Assembly: GCF_963678635.1 (NCBI RefSeq) | Contig: NC_087062.1 | Coordinates: forward strand, 48,287,283-48,351,282 | From: Symsagittifera roscoffensis | Lineage: Eukaryota > Xenacoelomorpha > Acoela > Convolutidae | Length of the DNA: 64,000 nucleotides | Direction: 5' to 3' | Part shown: piece by piece, positions 1 through 9,906 of the stretch | Layout: every line of letters begins with the position of its first letter | Numbering within the stretch: position 1 is the first letter of the stretch | Notes under the pieces: generated by a model | Database searches by the model: none | What the model saw: only the letters and a program-made list of their open reading frames with translations | Told to the model about the DNA's origin: nothing | Program-made: the position numbers and the translations under genes

Positions 1-83
1 TTGATTCTGCTCCTGAATTTGTTAAAAAATCAATTTCGAGGTCTGGTGATTGAAAATATTTGCTTTTTGGGCTTTCTAAGAGA

Positions 84-283
84 NNNNNNNNNNNNNNNNN
101 NNNNNNNNNNNNNNNNNNNNNNNNNNNNNNNNNNNNNNNNNNNNNNNNNNNNNNNNNNNNNNNNNNNNNNNNNNNNNNNNNNNNNNNNNNNNNNNNNNNN
201 NNNNNNNNNNNNNNNNNNNNNNNNNNNNNNNNNNNNNNNNNNNNNNNNNNNNNNNNNNNNNNNNNNNNNNNNNNNNNNNNNNN
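84..283. other. Assembly gap (200 N)
   Basis: A run of exactly 200 N interrupts the first copy of the gag-like sequence. The round length suggests a placeholder, so the true distance is unknown. The 83 bases to its left have no recognisable coding content. Confidence 0.98.
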
Positions 284-616
284 AGAAAAAATTTGTAAGT
301 TGTGTTTTTGTGATTTCATGTTGTTGTAAATAAAATGGTAATGGGATTTCATTTTGCATTTGAGTTGGTTGATAACTTTGTGTTGTTATATGATTTTGTG
401 ATTGAAAGTTATTGTTATATGATGCTGGGTTTTGTCTTGTTTGTCGTGTTTGTTCGTTTTGTGTATATGGTTCTAAAAGATCTGGTTGATAAATAGGATC
501 TGGTTATTCAATATTCCAATTATTGTTATGTTGATAGGTACTGAATCGTTGTTGATTTTGACTACAGTATTCTTCATCTTCTGACTAATGTGGTTGATTC
601 CTTGTATGTTGTTGGT
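284..616 (-). pseudogene. Gag-like gene fragment, first (duplicated) copy
   Basis: Read on the minus strand from 616 down to 284, this is a Gln/Asn-rich reading frame that closely parallels the second copy at 2854-2520, offset about 2.23 kb. It encodes the low-complexity, Pro/Gln/Asn-rich N-terminal part of a retrotransposon gag-like protein; the capsid-like part falls in the N gap. It begins exactly where the Polinton terminal-repeat sequence stops at 617. In-frame stops are present (for example where the second copy reads HYSEDE). It is a decayed duplicate, not a functional gene. The gag assignment rests on the better-preserved second copy. Confidence 0.6.
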
Positions 617-960
617 AGTATATGTTGAAGCAGATCAGCCGGGGGGGGGGGTTGTGCTGACCGCCATCTATTAACTTAGGCTATAGAGCATCCGGTCAGC
701 ACCCTATGTAATAACATAGGCTAAAGATTTCCCAATGTATTAAGATAGGGACTAGGTTTCTCAATGTATTCAGATAGCAGGTTTCAGATGGTAAGTTTTT
801 TCGGCGCCCCAATTTCGCATGTATAGCGTATAGATATCCCTATGTATAAGAAATTCTTTTTTTGGGAAGTAAGGACTCATTAGGATAGGGAATAGGATTC
901 CTAATGTGTTAAACTAGGGAATGGTAATGTTTCAGACGGTAAGATGGTAAGTTTCAAAAA
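617..960. repeat. Duplicated copy of the Polinton left terminal repeat
   Basis: This is a direct copy of 2855-3195 and an inverted copy of 21890-22232. It starts AGTATAT, contains a run of ten or so G near 640, then several imperfect repeats of the type AATGTATTNAGATAGG. It belongs to the tandem duplication of the left element end. Confidence 0.8.
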
Positions 961-1118
961 AAGTGTTACCCGATTTCGCTGATGTTCAAGATTCTTAACT
1001 TTTTCCCAATCGAAATGTAATACTTTGTTACCCAAATGTTGCGTTTAAAAATAAATTTTGGAAAAAAAGGTTTATTACAGAGAAAATGTATTAACTTACA
1101 GCATCGTATAAAGTTTTA

Positions 1119-2110
1119 CTACATGATCTCTTACAAATTTAGAGGTTTAGTATGTATTCCATCACATTCAACTTCCAATTCAGGGTAAAAATAGCTCGGT
1201 CTTTTTTTAGTTTGCTCATGAGTTCCGACTGCATGGTTAATCGTTTTAAATCCTCTGTTCGTTGACTTCAAGTTCACTGCCTCATCCAGTACTTTTCGAT
1301 ACTTTGCCAGGGGCCATCTCCAGAGTCTTCTGATGCGCGTTTGTTCAAGTCTATACTGCTAAACTTATACCTTTGACTTTTACTATCATAACAGCATAAT
1401 GTTTTACAACACAGGCATAACATTTCGTTGCATCTGATCTCCTCCGTGATCAATCCTGGTTCTCTCTTGTCATGTTTTTTATGTTTAGAACAGCAAGTAC
1501 AGGGGAAAAGTGGTTTTTCGCATCTGCTCTGTAATTGTCCCGACAGTACTTGCTTTGCTTTTCAGTCCATTCTACTCGCTTGCTGGGAAAAATACATTTA
1601 TCTAAATCTTCTTTGTCCAAAGCCAAATAGAGGGAATCTGTATCCATTTCGATTTCTTCGAATTTGTTGACATCGCACAATTTATCAAAAAATGTTATAG
1701 CTGCAACTTTCCCAACTTGGCATACTGTAGTTTAAAGAATCCTACTGTAATTGGATCACGATGCTCTGTATTAGATTTAACAAATTCCACTTCATACAAG
1801 CTACAATAGTAAGTTTCTTGGAGAATTGGTTATTGATAGCTTTGTGGTTTTTTGTCTTCAAGATATTTTGTCATTGTATGTTTTGATGTTTTGATCTGTC
1901 CATTATTTGAACTATTTCCTAGAAGTCTCATCGTTTCGACTACTACGCCAGATAATGGATTTTTATCGCCGGCTCGCCTAGCATCAACAACAGACTGAAC
2001 AAAACTGATGAAAACTTTACGCGGTGTAAATTGTACAAATCGATGAATTTTTGTACACTGTAGTCCAAGATCCAAGTAAAAGTTGAAAAGTGGTGTGATA
2101 AGTGTTCAGT
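1119..2110 (-). pseudogene. Polinton DNA polymerase B fragment, duplicated 3' part
   Basis: Minus-strand frames between 2110 and the TAG at 1119-1121 encode the C-terminal half of a Polinton family-B polymerase. Around 2030-1900 there is the stretch PRKVFISFV, DARRAGDKNP and then the motif B-like MRLLGNSS. Around 1650-1620 there is motif C, EMDTDSLYLAL, with both catalytic aspartates present (second Asp codon at 1636-1638). It is the duplicated 3' part of the gene at 3345-7188 but keeps a segment before motif B that the other copy has lost at about 4193. Upstream it runs into gag-like sequence near 2110-2150, so it has no 5' half. Several frameshifts and stops break it. A possible AATAAA polyadenylation signal lies just downstream at 1071-1076 (complement). 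Confidence 0.85.
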
Positions 2111-2149
2111 TGGTCCACTTGAAGCTCGATTAGGGATTTTTTGAACTTC

Positions 2150-2854
2150 ATTGCATAGAACTCTTTGATGTTGCTTGTTTCTTTCAGAGTCAAACATTTT
2201 TGAAAATTATTGTAGGAATCTTTTCCACTCTGATTTAATATCTATAGGTAAAGTTGAAAACCATTTTTGGGCTGCGCCAACAAGTGTGGTTTGGATTAGA
2301 GCTGCGCGACTCTGTATCCAAAGTTGATGAAGTGACGTATTTACTGGTTCGGGTCCTATATTTAAAACATATTGGATGAGCTGCGTTTAAATAAATTTCT
2401 ATTGAGTTTTCAAGATCTGTTCCTGTGAATACCATCAGTGGTTCATTTGAAGATATAGAAGATCCACCCATAAGGTATGGAATCATAGTCATTTGTAATG
2501 ATTCTGCGGCATTTGGTTTCTGAGAAAAATTTGTAAGTTGTGTTTTTGTTGTTTCATGTTCTTGTAAATAAAATGGTAATAGGATTTCATTTTGCATTTG
2601 AGTTGGTTGATAACTTTGTGTATTTATAGGATTTTGTGATTGAAATTTATTGTTATATGACATTGGGTTTTGTCTTGTTTTTCGTGTTTGTTTGTTTCGT
2701 GTTTTCGGTTCGAAAAGATCTGGTTGATAAATAGGATCTGGTTGATCAATATTCCAATTATTGTTTTGTTGATTTGTACTGAATCGTTGTTGATTTTGAC
2801 TATAGTATTTTTCATCTTCTGAGTAATGTGGTTGATTCGTTTATTGAAGTTGGT
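2150..2854 (-). pseudogene. Gag-like gene, 3' part beyond the Polinton insertion
   Basis: Minus-strand frame from 2854 down. About 60 Gln/Asn-rich codons (for example YYSQNQQRFSTNQQNNNWN) lead into a capsid-like region with EPLMVFTGTD, then after a +1/-1 shift near 2375 GPEPVNTSLHQLW and ALIQTTLVGAAQKWFSTLP. The pattern A...L.G.A..W followed by basic and MFDSERNKQHQ residues is typical of retrotransposon gag capsids. Lesions are a TAA close to 2840, the shift near 2375 and a TAA at 2207-2209. The frame entering at 2854 is the same frame that leaves 22233 on the other side of the Polinton, so this is the downstream half of one interrupted gene. The gene end is lost at the duplication join near 2150. 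Confidence 0.7.
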
Positions 2855-3195
2855 AGTATATGTGTCGGCAGTTCAGCCGGGGGGGGGGGTGCTGACCGCC
2901 ATGTATTATTATAAGCTATAGAGCATCCGGTCAGCACCCTATTAACAAAGGCTATAGATTTCCCAATGTATGAACATAGGGACTAGGTTTACCAATGTAT
3001 TTAGATAGCAGGTTTCAGATGGTAAGTTTTTTTCGGGGCCCGAATTGCGCATGTATAGCGTATAGATTTGTCTATATATGAGAAATTCATTGTAGGGAAT
3101 TAAGAACTCATTAGGATAGGGAATAGGATTACTAATGTATTGAAATAGAGAATGGTAAGGTTTCAGGTGGTAAGATGGTAAGTATCAAAAAAATT
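2855..3195. repeat. Polinton left terminal inverted repeat
   Basis: Inverted match to 21890-22232, diverging internally at about 3195 and externally at 2855. It contains a poly-G tract near 2879-2888, the shared block GAGCATCCGGTCAGCACC, and several imperfect 16-bp repeats of the form AATGTATTNANATAGG. Protein-primed replication from such ends is known for the family; no origin function is shown here. Confidence 0.88.
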
Positions 3196-3298
3196 TCCAC
3201 CCGATTTTGCTGATATTCCAGATTGTAAATTTTTTTTAATTGCAATGTAATATTTGTTACCCAAATGTAGCGTTTAGAAATAGTTTTCGGAAAAAAGG

Positions 3299-3304
3299 TT
3301 TATT
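3299..3304 (-). promoter_or_regulatory. Possible polyadenylation signal of the polymerase gene
   Basis: The complement reads AATAAA about 40 bases after the polymerase stop codon (TAG at 3345-3347). The same hexamer occupies the same place in the duplicated copy at 1071-1076. Confidence 0.45.
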
Positions 3305-3344
3305 AGAGAGAAAACATTAACTTACAGCATCGTATACAATTTTA

Positions 3345-6300
3345 CTACATGATCTCGTTAAAATTTAGAGGTTTAGTATGTATTCCTTCACATTCAACTT
3401 CCCATTTAGGGTAAAAATAGCTCAGTTCTTTTTTAGTTTGTTCATAAAATCCGACTGCATGGTTAATCGATTTAAATCCTCTCTTAGTTGACTTCAAATT
3501 CACTGCCTCATCCAGTCAATACTTTGTCAGGGGGCCATCTCTAGAGTCTTCTAATGCGAATTTGTTCAGACTTTTTCTGCTAAACTCATAATTTGTAGCA
3601 TAAGGTTTTACTACACAGGCATAACATTTCGGTGCATCTGAATTCCTCCTTGAGCAATCCAGGTTCTCTCTTGTCATGTTTTTTATGTTTAGAACACCAA
3701 GTACGGGGAAAAAGTTGTTTTTCGCGTCTGCTCTGTAATCATCTCGACACTCCTTGCTTCGTTTTTTAGTCCATTCTACTCGCTTGCTGAGAAGAATACA
3801 ATCATCTAAATTTTCTTCGTCCAGAGCCAAATAGAGGGAAACTGTATCCATTTCGAGTTCTTCGAATTTGTTGACCTCGCAAAATTTATCAAAAAAATCA
3901 TAATATTGCTCCAACATTCTCAACTTGGCATACTGTAGTAGAAAGAATCCTACTATAATTGGTTCACGATGCTCTATAGTAGATTTAAGAAGTTTCACTT
4001 CATACAAATCTTTAGCTACGATATTAAATCTCTTGATGAATTGGTTATTGATAGCTTTGTGTTTTTTTTTGTCTCCAAGGTATTTTGTCATTGTATGTTT
4101 TGATCTGTCCACTGGTTGATAGACGTGAGAACTATTTCCTATAAGTCTCATTGTTTAGGCTACTACGCCAGATAATGGATTTTCATCCGCCATTTTCACT
4201 CCCACTCCCACATTTCTTCTATAGAGTATCTTTTTCTCGAATGTATTCTTTTTGAAGCTCATCCATTTCTCTTTTTTTCTGGTTCCCTGTTTGATATCAT
4301 CATCATTTAGGCTCGGTCTATCTTCTTCACAATATCAAAAATGGAAATAACAGCCCATTGTTTCAAAGACAATCTTACAATGGTTGCAATAATCATCAAC
4401 ACTAAAGCAATCTGTTTTTTTTCTGTGTTCCTGTAGTGTAGTAACTCTCAATTTTGCATTCAAGTCCGATTGCTTGAAAGTATGACTTGACCATATTTTC
4501 AAACGTTCGAACTCAATTTTGCCTTAGCCTTGACTTTGTTTCTTCATAGTAGTCCCATCTCGTATACAAACCTGTGGGCTTATCCTGACACATAGAATAA
4601 GGATAGAGTTGACTAGCATCAGTACCAACGATTAATTTACACAATTTGTATGGTTTTCGAATAAAAGTTTCGTTTGCTACTGTTTTCCTTGTGAAAACAA
4701 TTGAGGGATCACCGGTCAAATCTTCCCGTATTTTTTCAAGCAGGTCACTCGAAAACAATGGGTAAAACTTTAGTCGGTTGACTTGTGTAGACAGGTATTT
4801 GCTAAATTAGGTAGTGTGCAGCCGAGCTTTAACATGTCTATCCTTTTATCCTTTTGTCATGACAAAATTCAATCATTTTCTGCATAGCTTCAAGGGTAGG
4901 AACCACATCCTTGTTGTTAGAATACTGTAGAAAATCGCGAAATGATTTCATATTTTCTTGTTCCGAGATAGATTTAAGGTAGTTTTACTTTTCCAATCCC
5001 GTAGGTTTTTTTAAGGCTTGCTCTTTAGTTAATCCAGTGTTGAGAAGTTTCTGAAAATAGTCATACTCTTTATCGAGAGGGTTGCTATTCTTCAGTTTGC
5101 TGTAGAAAGCATCATACGAGGGTAGTTGTTGTTCATCAAGCTTGTTGGGAGTGTCAAACCACTCGTATGGAAAGTATCCTTTCATCTCACTGTCTTTTTA
5201 AGCTTCCAGAAAAAAAAGTCGAAAGTAGTAGCTACACCCAAAAACTTCATAATGTCTAGAAGCTGAACACATCTAATTTTGAAGGAAACAAAGTCGTTTG
5301 CTTTCTTGATAATTGAAGGTTCAATTTCTTTTTCATTGATAAGGTAGGGAATGAGGTATGACTTAATCAGGTTTACATCATACCGACCCTTGTTGAATCC
5401 AAATTTTGGAAGAGTTTTGGTGTACCTCTCTAGATGTTGCATCAAGTCAATCAATTGAGTTTTTTGAATCCTGAGAAAGTGAGTGAATGCGTCTGTTTCT
5501 TCCTCTTCCTCAATACATTCGTCTTCGTACTCTCTTGTTTCAATCTTATTGAACCTGCCTTGTTCATTAAGGATGCTGAAAATGGTGTGTAGCCGTTTTT
5601 TGATATTATTTTCAATTTCCAGAAACTTTGATCGCATTTCGGCTTTATTTTTTTCCGCCAACAATTCCAAGCTCGCCACAAAGTCAATAATGAGATAATG
5701 AGGGGTGCTGGATCTTTGTCACACAAAATTATGGGTTTATGAAGTAAGTTCGATGAAATTGACACTGATATGGGTTCATGCTTCCCGATCCAAAATATTG
5801 TATCTGTCGGTTTTAGTTCTTCGGATGGCACACAGATTGATTCAAAGTCAAAAATAGCGACATTTTTGAATAATGTTTGTTCTTTGGTGTACTAAATATC
5901 GAACCAATCCAGTTTTTCAAACAACGTCTCTCGTAGAGTGTAAACATTTTTGGGGTAAATGTTTTTGATTTGGTCTTTAAATCGTGAAATTTAGAGATAG
6001 ATTCAAAAATGTATCGCAAGTTGGGCATCGGAAGCATTTGATGAACTTATCGATGGTATTGACGTGAATAATGTGGTTGTTGTATCGTAGAAGTTTCACT
6101 GTATTCTCGTAATTACCGATACTGATTCGAGCTAACTCACCCACAAAATCTCCATCTTCAATGTCAATATCGTAGATAAAGATGTTTTTTCTCTACTACA
6201 TCTTCAACATTTGGGAGATTATCCATCGAAACTCCACGAAATTGTTTCGGATCACAACCCGATTTTTCAAGAAAATTATTAAAAATCATGGAGGTGGTTC

Positions 6301-7188
6301 TGTCAAGACTAGTTGTTCCATATAAATTGTCATTGTATAAATGTTTGGTGTTTTGATTCGAAATCAAACAATTAACATGGTTATTCCTCAGAAGTGGTTC
6401 GGGAATCACTTCTTTGGGACATCCTATGGGTACGTTTTGGAGTAAGGCAGCAAAAATGGTCACATTTGTGATCAACCTGAATCGCCATTTCGTATTTTGT
6501 CTCTCTTGTGTACAAACTTCAATGATATCTTGCTTATTGACCTTGTTCTTTATAGTCGTCAAGTCTGCTTTAGTACAAAGCAACATAGACTTATCAAAGA
6601 GTGTGTTATTTTCATGAGCGTAGAAGTAATGATAATTGCCGGTTTCTATATTACGTAAACAAATCCCAAAGCAATGTTGTTTTTTGCTGCACAATCAATT
6701 TTTTCAAAGATTTGATCCAGTCATTCAATAACTAGATTAGGATCTTGTTTTGAAAGTTGAAAATTGAACACCTTGTGGCGTCCATTTTCTATCCCGGTAT
6801 CTGTCAAGAAGTGTTGACAGGCATTCAACTCATCTCGAAGCTGATCACTATCCTCCTCGTTTTCTAAGATTTTATTGAAATCAGCAACAGAATCTCTCGT
6901 TTTCCTCGCTTTCAACCCGTGATCTTTCTCGCGATGTTGTTGAAGTGAATGATTGCTTGGAAATTATTTCTCAAACGATACACTCTTTGTTGACTTTGAG
7001 GTTGACTTAACGTGATTGTTGCTCGTATGGAACTTCATTTCTTGCTGGTTGTAACTACAATAATTACATTCTGGACAAGAAATAACTCCGCGCAGGCAAC
7101 TCTTGCAATGTAGAGCCGCATCGGACCTACTGTACTCTTTACCACAGTCCTCTCATTTCACTTTATCATTCCTGAATAGTGCCGGCAT
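3345..7188 (-). pseudogene. Polinton protein-primed-type DNA polymerase B (pPolB)
   Basis: Replicative family-B polymerase of the Polinton, about 1280 codons from a plausible ATG at 7186-7188 to TAG at 3345-3347. In order: N-terminal Cys/His fingers (CPECNYCSYNQQEMKFH near 7080-7030); a region at 6694-6164; a CFRCPTCDTF finger near 6030; exonuclease-like FNKGRYDVNLIKSYL near 5390-5345; KGYFPYEWFDTP at 5180; motif A GTDASQLYPYSMCQD near 4610; a CNHCK finger near 4370; motif B MRLIGNSS at 4151; motif C EMDTVSLYLAL near 3845. In motif C the second catalytic Asp is replaced by Val (codon at 3840-3842). Many frame changes (about 6720, 6170, 5830, 5680, 4980, 4500) and an apparent internal deletion at about 4193 make it non-functional. 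Finger and motif calls are from sequence; the role is from the family. Confidence 0.93.
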
Positions 7189-7619
7189 CTGAAAAAGTGG
7201 AGATTCAGCTTGTAGCAAAATTAAATAAAAGTACATGGTACCTACAAAAATGTGAGATTTAAAAAGTCCCAAAAAATTATTAGATTATTTATCGTTACTT
7301 TCAATTGTTCAGAGACTTGAAAATAATTTCAAGTAGTTATACAAAGTATAGAGCGATTGCTTTCAACGTAATGAAAATCAGAATGAAATGAGTTTTATTT
7401 ACTATTAGTTAGAGAAAATCAATCAATCGGAATTGAGTTTTCTTTTATTTATCACTGTTTGTTGGAAGTCAATTAATCAGAATCGAGCATTTTCTGAAAG
7501 CGAACTGTTTAATTTTATTTTTGAAAAAAGTTCACTCATTTTTGAAAAATGTCTATCAAAAGCTATCTGAATTTCTTCGAGTAACTTTACGATTGATTTT
7601 CTTATTGATGAAATGGATG
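7189..7619. other. AT-rich spacer upstream of polymerase
   Basis: Region between the divergent polymerase start and the tandem array. It is AT-rich, with no ORF or repeat that I recognise. It must contain the polymerase promoter if that gene ever had its own, but I see no clear element. Confidence 0.5.
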
Positions 7620-8009
7620 TTGACTCTTACTTTTTTAAATAATTTTTTGGACGTTTTTACTGTACAAATTAGAGTTATCCGACTAAGTAAAAGTCTCTTC
7701 AGAAAAACTTACTCAATCAATGAGTTTTCTTTTGATCCAGATATTGCGTATCAAAGTTTTAAACTTACGGCTAAATTACACCTCACAAGAAAAAAATTTT
7801 TGTTTATTCTCGAAAATTTGAAAATAATCAAAAAATCGTATGATAATATAACGAAAACTCTTTTTAACCCCTACCCAATAACCAATTTTGTAAAAAAATC
7901 CCAGCAAAGTTCTTTAGTCCTTCATTTCTATAAGGATTTTCATAGTTCAAAATTCTGCTTGATTCGGTTTGGAATCAGATTTCTAGAGGTTTGCTTTGAG
8001 AAACTTTGA
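7521..8009 (+). CDS. Hypothetical ORF, first tandem unit
   Basis: Open frame of 162 codons, of which the last 130 or so (from 7620) lie within the tandem unit. It is rich in Phe, Leu, Lys, Ile and Ser, as expected for AT-rich DNA. It resembles no family I know and has no domain, signal peptide or clear membrane span. The frame stays open in all three units, ending in the same CFEKL stop. However, about half or more of the differences among copies change the amino acid, and the copies are too similar for openness to mean much. Possibly not a gene. Confidence 0.25.
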   Translation: MKKVHSFLKNVYQKLSEFLRVTLRLIFLLMKWMLTLTFLNNFLDVFTVQIRVIRLSKSLFRKTYSINEFSFDPDIAYQSFKLTAKLHLTRKKFLFILENLKIIKKSYDNITKTLFNPYPITNFVKKSQQSSLVLHFYKDFHSSKFCLIRFGIRFLEVCFEKL

Positions 8010-8263
8010 GTTATCCTCCCAAACTTAGATCAAAATAAAACAATTGACCATCTACTCAAAAATCAGCAATTTCTCATTGGTTACATACAAAAAACTCAAC
8101 AAACTTGATAAAAAAACTTTTGGAAATGCTACTTGTTTGCTATTCTTTTGTTACTTATCTCGCAATATTTCTTATTCTTACAGCAATTAACTTTTGGTCA
8201 TTTATTTTTGTGTATATTTTTATTTATTTGGGAGATTTAAGTCCTTAAAAGGTAAACTTTTCT

Positions 8264-8441
8264 CTGATTGGATACGACAACTAGAACAAAAATAAACATT
8301 TTTGTGATTGGAAACGACAATGTCTAAAATGGTGCTTTGTTTCCGATTGGACACGACTTTTATCCAAGAATTCCTTAAAAGGAAGCTGTAATCTGATTGG
8401 ACGCGACTATAACCCAAATAAGGAAAATTAATTTTGATTGG
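8264..8441 (+). promoter_or_regulatory. Array of five CCAAT-type boxes
   Basis: ATTGG (reverse CCAAT) boxes start their 8-mers at 8264 (CTGATTGG), 8304 (GTGATTGG), 8343 (CCGATTGG), 8393 (CTGATTGG) and 8434 (TTGATTGG). Spacings are 40, 39, 50 and 41 bp. The first four are followed by a conserved A(N)(A/G)CGAC tail. CTGATTGG matches the usual NF-Y consensus on the reverse strand. An ACTATAACC element lies at 8406-8414. The array sits about 225-400 bp before the ATG at 8665, so it looks like a promoter for the split ORF. The NF-Y binding is an inference. Confidence 0.55.
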
Positions 8442-8664
8442 TTAAACCCACACACTCGAGTTGAAGATACCCCTAACTCCTAACTAAAATTCATTTTATT
8501 TTCAACTGAAAAACCGTCAACTACCTCCTCTTTTAGCTCTAAACATCTTAATTTCAACTTACCTTCCATCAATTACCTCCACGCAGCTCTAAATCATTTT
8601 TGTTTTTACTCTTTTACTCAACATATTGCTCAAAATGATCTTCTGAGTGCAAAACAGCAACCTC

Positions 8665-9129
8665 ATGTATTCTGTAGAGTTTTCTACTAATCTAGTACAA
8701 ATTCAAGTGCGAGAAACAGTCTCTGAAGTTTTTCTGGCACGAATGGATGTCCCAATCCAAGTCTGGCACATGGTGAAAGTGATGCGAAGGGATTTCAACG
8801 AGCATCATATGACACGAGTACCCATGACAGAGAACCAACTTGAAGAAAAGCAAATGATGGAGGAAGTTTCTTAGCATGTGGGAAAGAACTACCCCGAGAT
8901 TCCTGACTCAAGATTTGTGGCTCAACCAGTCGAAGACTTCCTCTTTCCTTGGGAGGAAGCAGGATCAGCCGAAATCCACATCACAATCAATGAAGATGAG
9001 GGTTTCTCAGAAACAATGACGCCTCAAAACACCCCTCCACAACAAGCACCAGCGATGGAGCCTCGTCCAGCTCTGCGTTCTATAGACAGACTCCAGAACT
9101 CTTCTGCTGCTCGACAGCTCTTCGATTAA
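8665..9129 (+). CDS. ORF with in-frame TAG, first tandem unit
   Basis: Frame from ATG 8665 (open upstream to 8647) to TAA 9127-9129, interrupted by one TAG at 8872-8874, giving 69 plus 84 sense codons. The first part has acidic/Met-rich text such as EEKQMMEEVS. The second has SRFVAQPVEDFLFPWEEAG and a Pro/Gln stretch TPQNTPPQQAPAMEPRPALR before a short tail SSAARQLFD. Base composition is clearly more GC-rich than its surroundings, and the Glu/Pro/Asp content looks protein-like. No family recognised. The TAG is followed by CATGTG; a second ATG at 8876 opens a shorter overlapping frame. Options are two ORFs, readthrough, a spliced-out stop or a shared nonsense mutation. The CCAAT array just upstream supports transcription. 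Confidence 0.5.
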
Positions 9130-9388
9130 TTTTTTCTGTAACTAATAATTGTTTGTTAATGATTTCGTTTTTTTTTGTAATTAATTAATTTCTTCAATTT
9201 CATTTTAATTATGAGAAAAGAGGAGAAGTACCGGATAAATCATTGAAAAACAATTAGAACTTAATTTAGTGCTTCGAACTCGCACATATGTTAAGGAACT
9301 TGAACATTTTTTGCACACAAATTATAGAAAAGAAAATAAAAGAAAAAAATTTGTACAAAAGTAAGAAATTATCTAATGGTTTTTGCAT

Positions 9389-9660
9389 TTTGTCAAAATA
9401 TTCACACACTTTTAGCACTTTGTAGAAAAAATTCAAAACAAGTTTTGCGGTTTTCTCAAAAATAGTAAAACACTTTTCGAATCTTGTCAAAAAAAATGAA
9501 ACACTTTTCACATTTTGTCGAAAAGAGAAACACTTTTCGCATTTTGTCGAAAAAGGGAAACACTTTTCGCATTTTGTCAAAAAAATTGAAACATTTTTTG
9601 CAACTTGTTAAATAAATTGAAACGTTTTTTGCAACTTGTTGAAAATCAAAAGAAACATTA
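9389..9660. repeat. 30-bp minisatellite, first unit
   Basis: About nine degenerate copies of a 29-31 bp unit of the type TTGTCGAAAAAGGGAAACAC followed by TTTTCGCATT. The period near 30 bp keeps minus-strand frames open, giving artefactual 10-residue repeats rich in Lys, Cys and Phe. Confidence 0.8.
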
Positions 9661-9906
9661 CATCTTTCTGACATGTTTGAAAAACTTTTTCCCAATTTCT
9701 TTTTAACGGTGAGTTTTTTTTCTTTTTCAAAATTTTTTGTAATTTCGTAAACATGAGAGAAAGTCATTTTCATAATTTGAGTTTTGTACTTTACGAACTC
9801 TTTCCACAAAAGCTGAACCGAAAGATGACCAATCAGAAGTCTGTGGAATTACATTTTTGCAAAGAACAGTAAGAATTGTGGGTAGAGACACAAAAGTTTT
9901 TGGTTA

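Larger units (their letters stand above)
284..4193. repeat. Tandem duplication of the gag/Polinton left-end junction
   Basis: Two direct copies with an offset of about 2.22-2.23 kb: 284 to about 1970, and about 2520 to 4193. Each copy runs gag fragment, terminal repeat, then the polymerase 3' half. Identity looks like roughly 85-90 percent by eye, so this is an old duplication and not two haplotypes of one locus. The join lies around 2110-2150, where polymerase sequence abuts the middle of the gag-like frame. Confidence 0.8.

Noticed and set aside
9266-9809. Cys/Lys/Phe-rich minus-strand proteins in the minisatellite
   Set aside because: The 30-bp period alone keeps the frame open. The same DNA is also open on the plus strand in the second unit (11939-12250).
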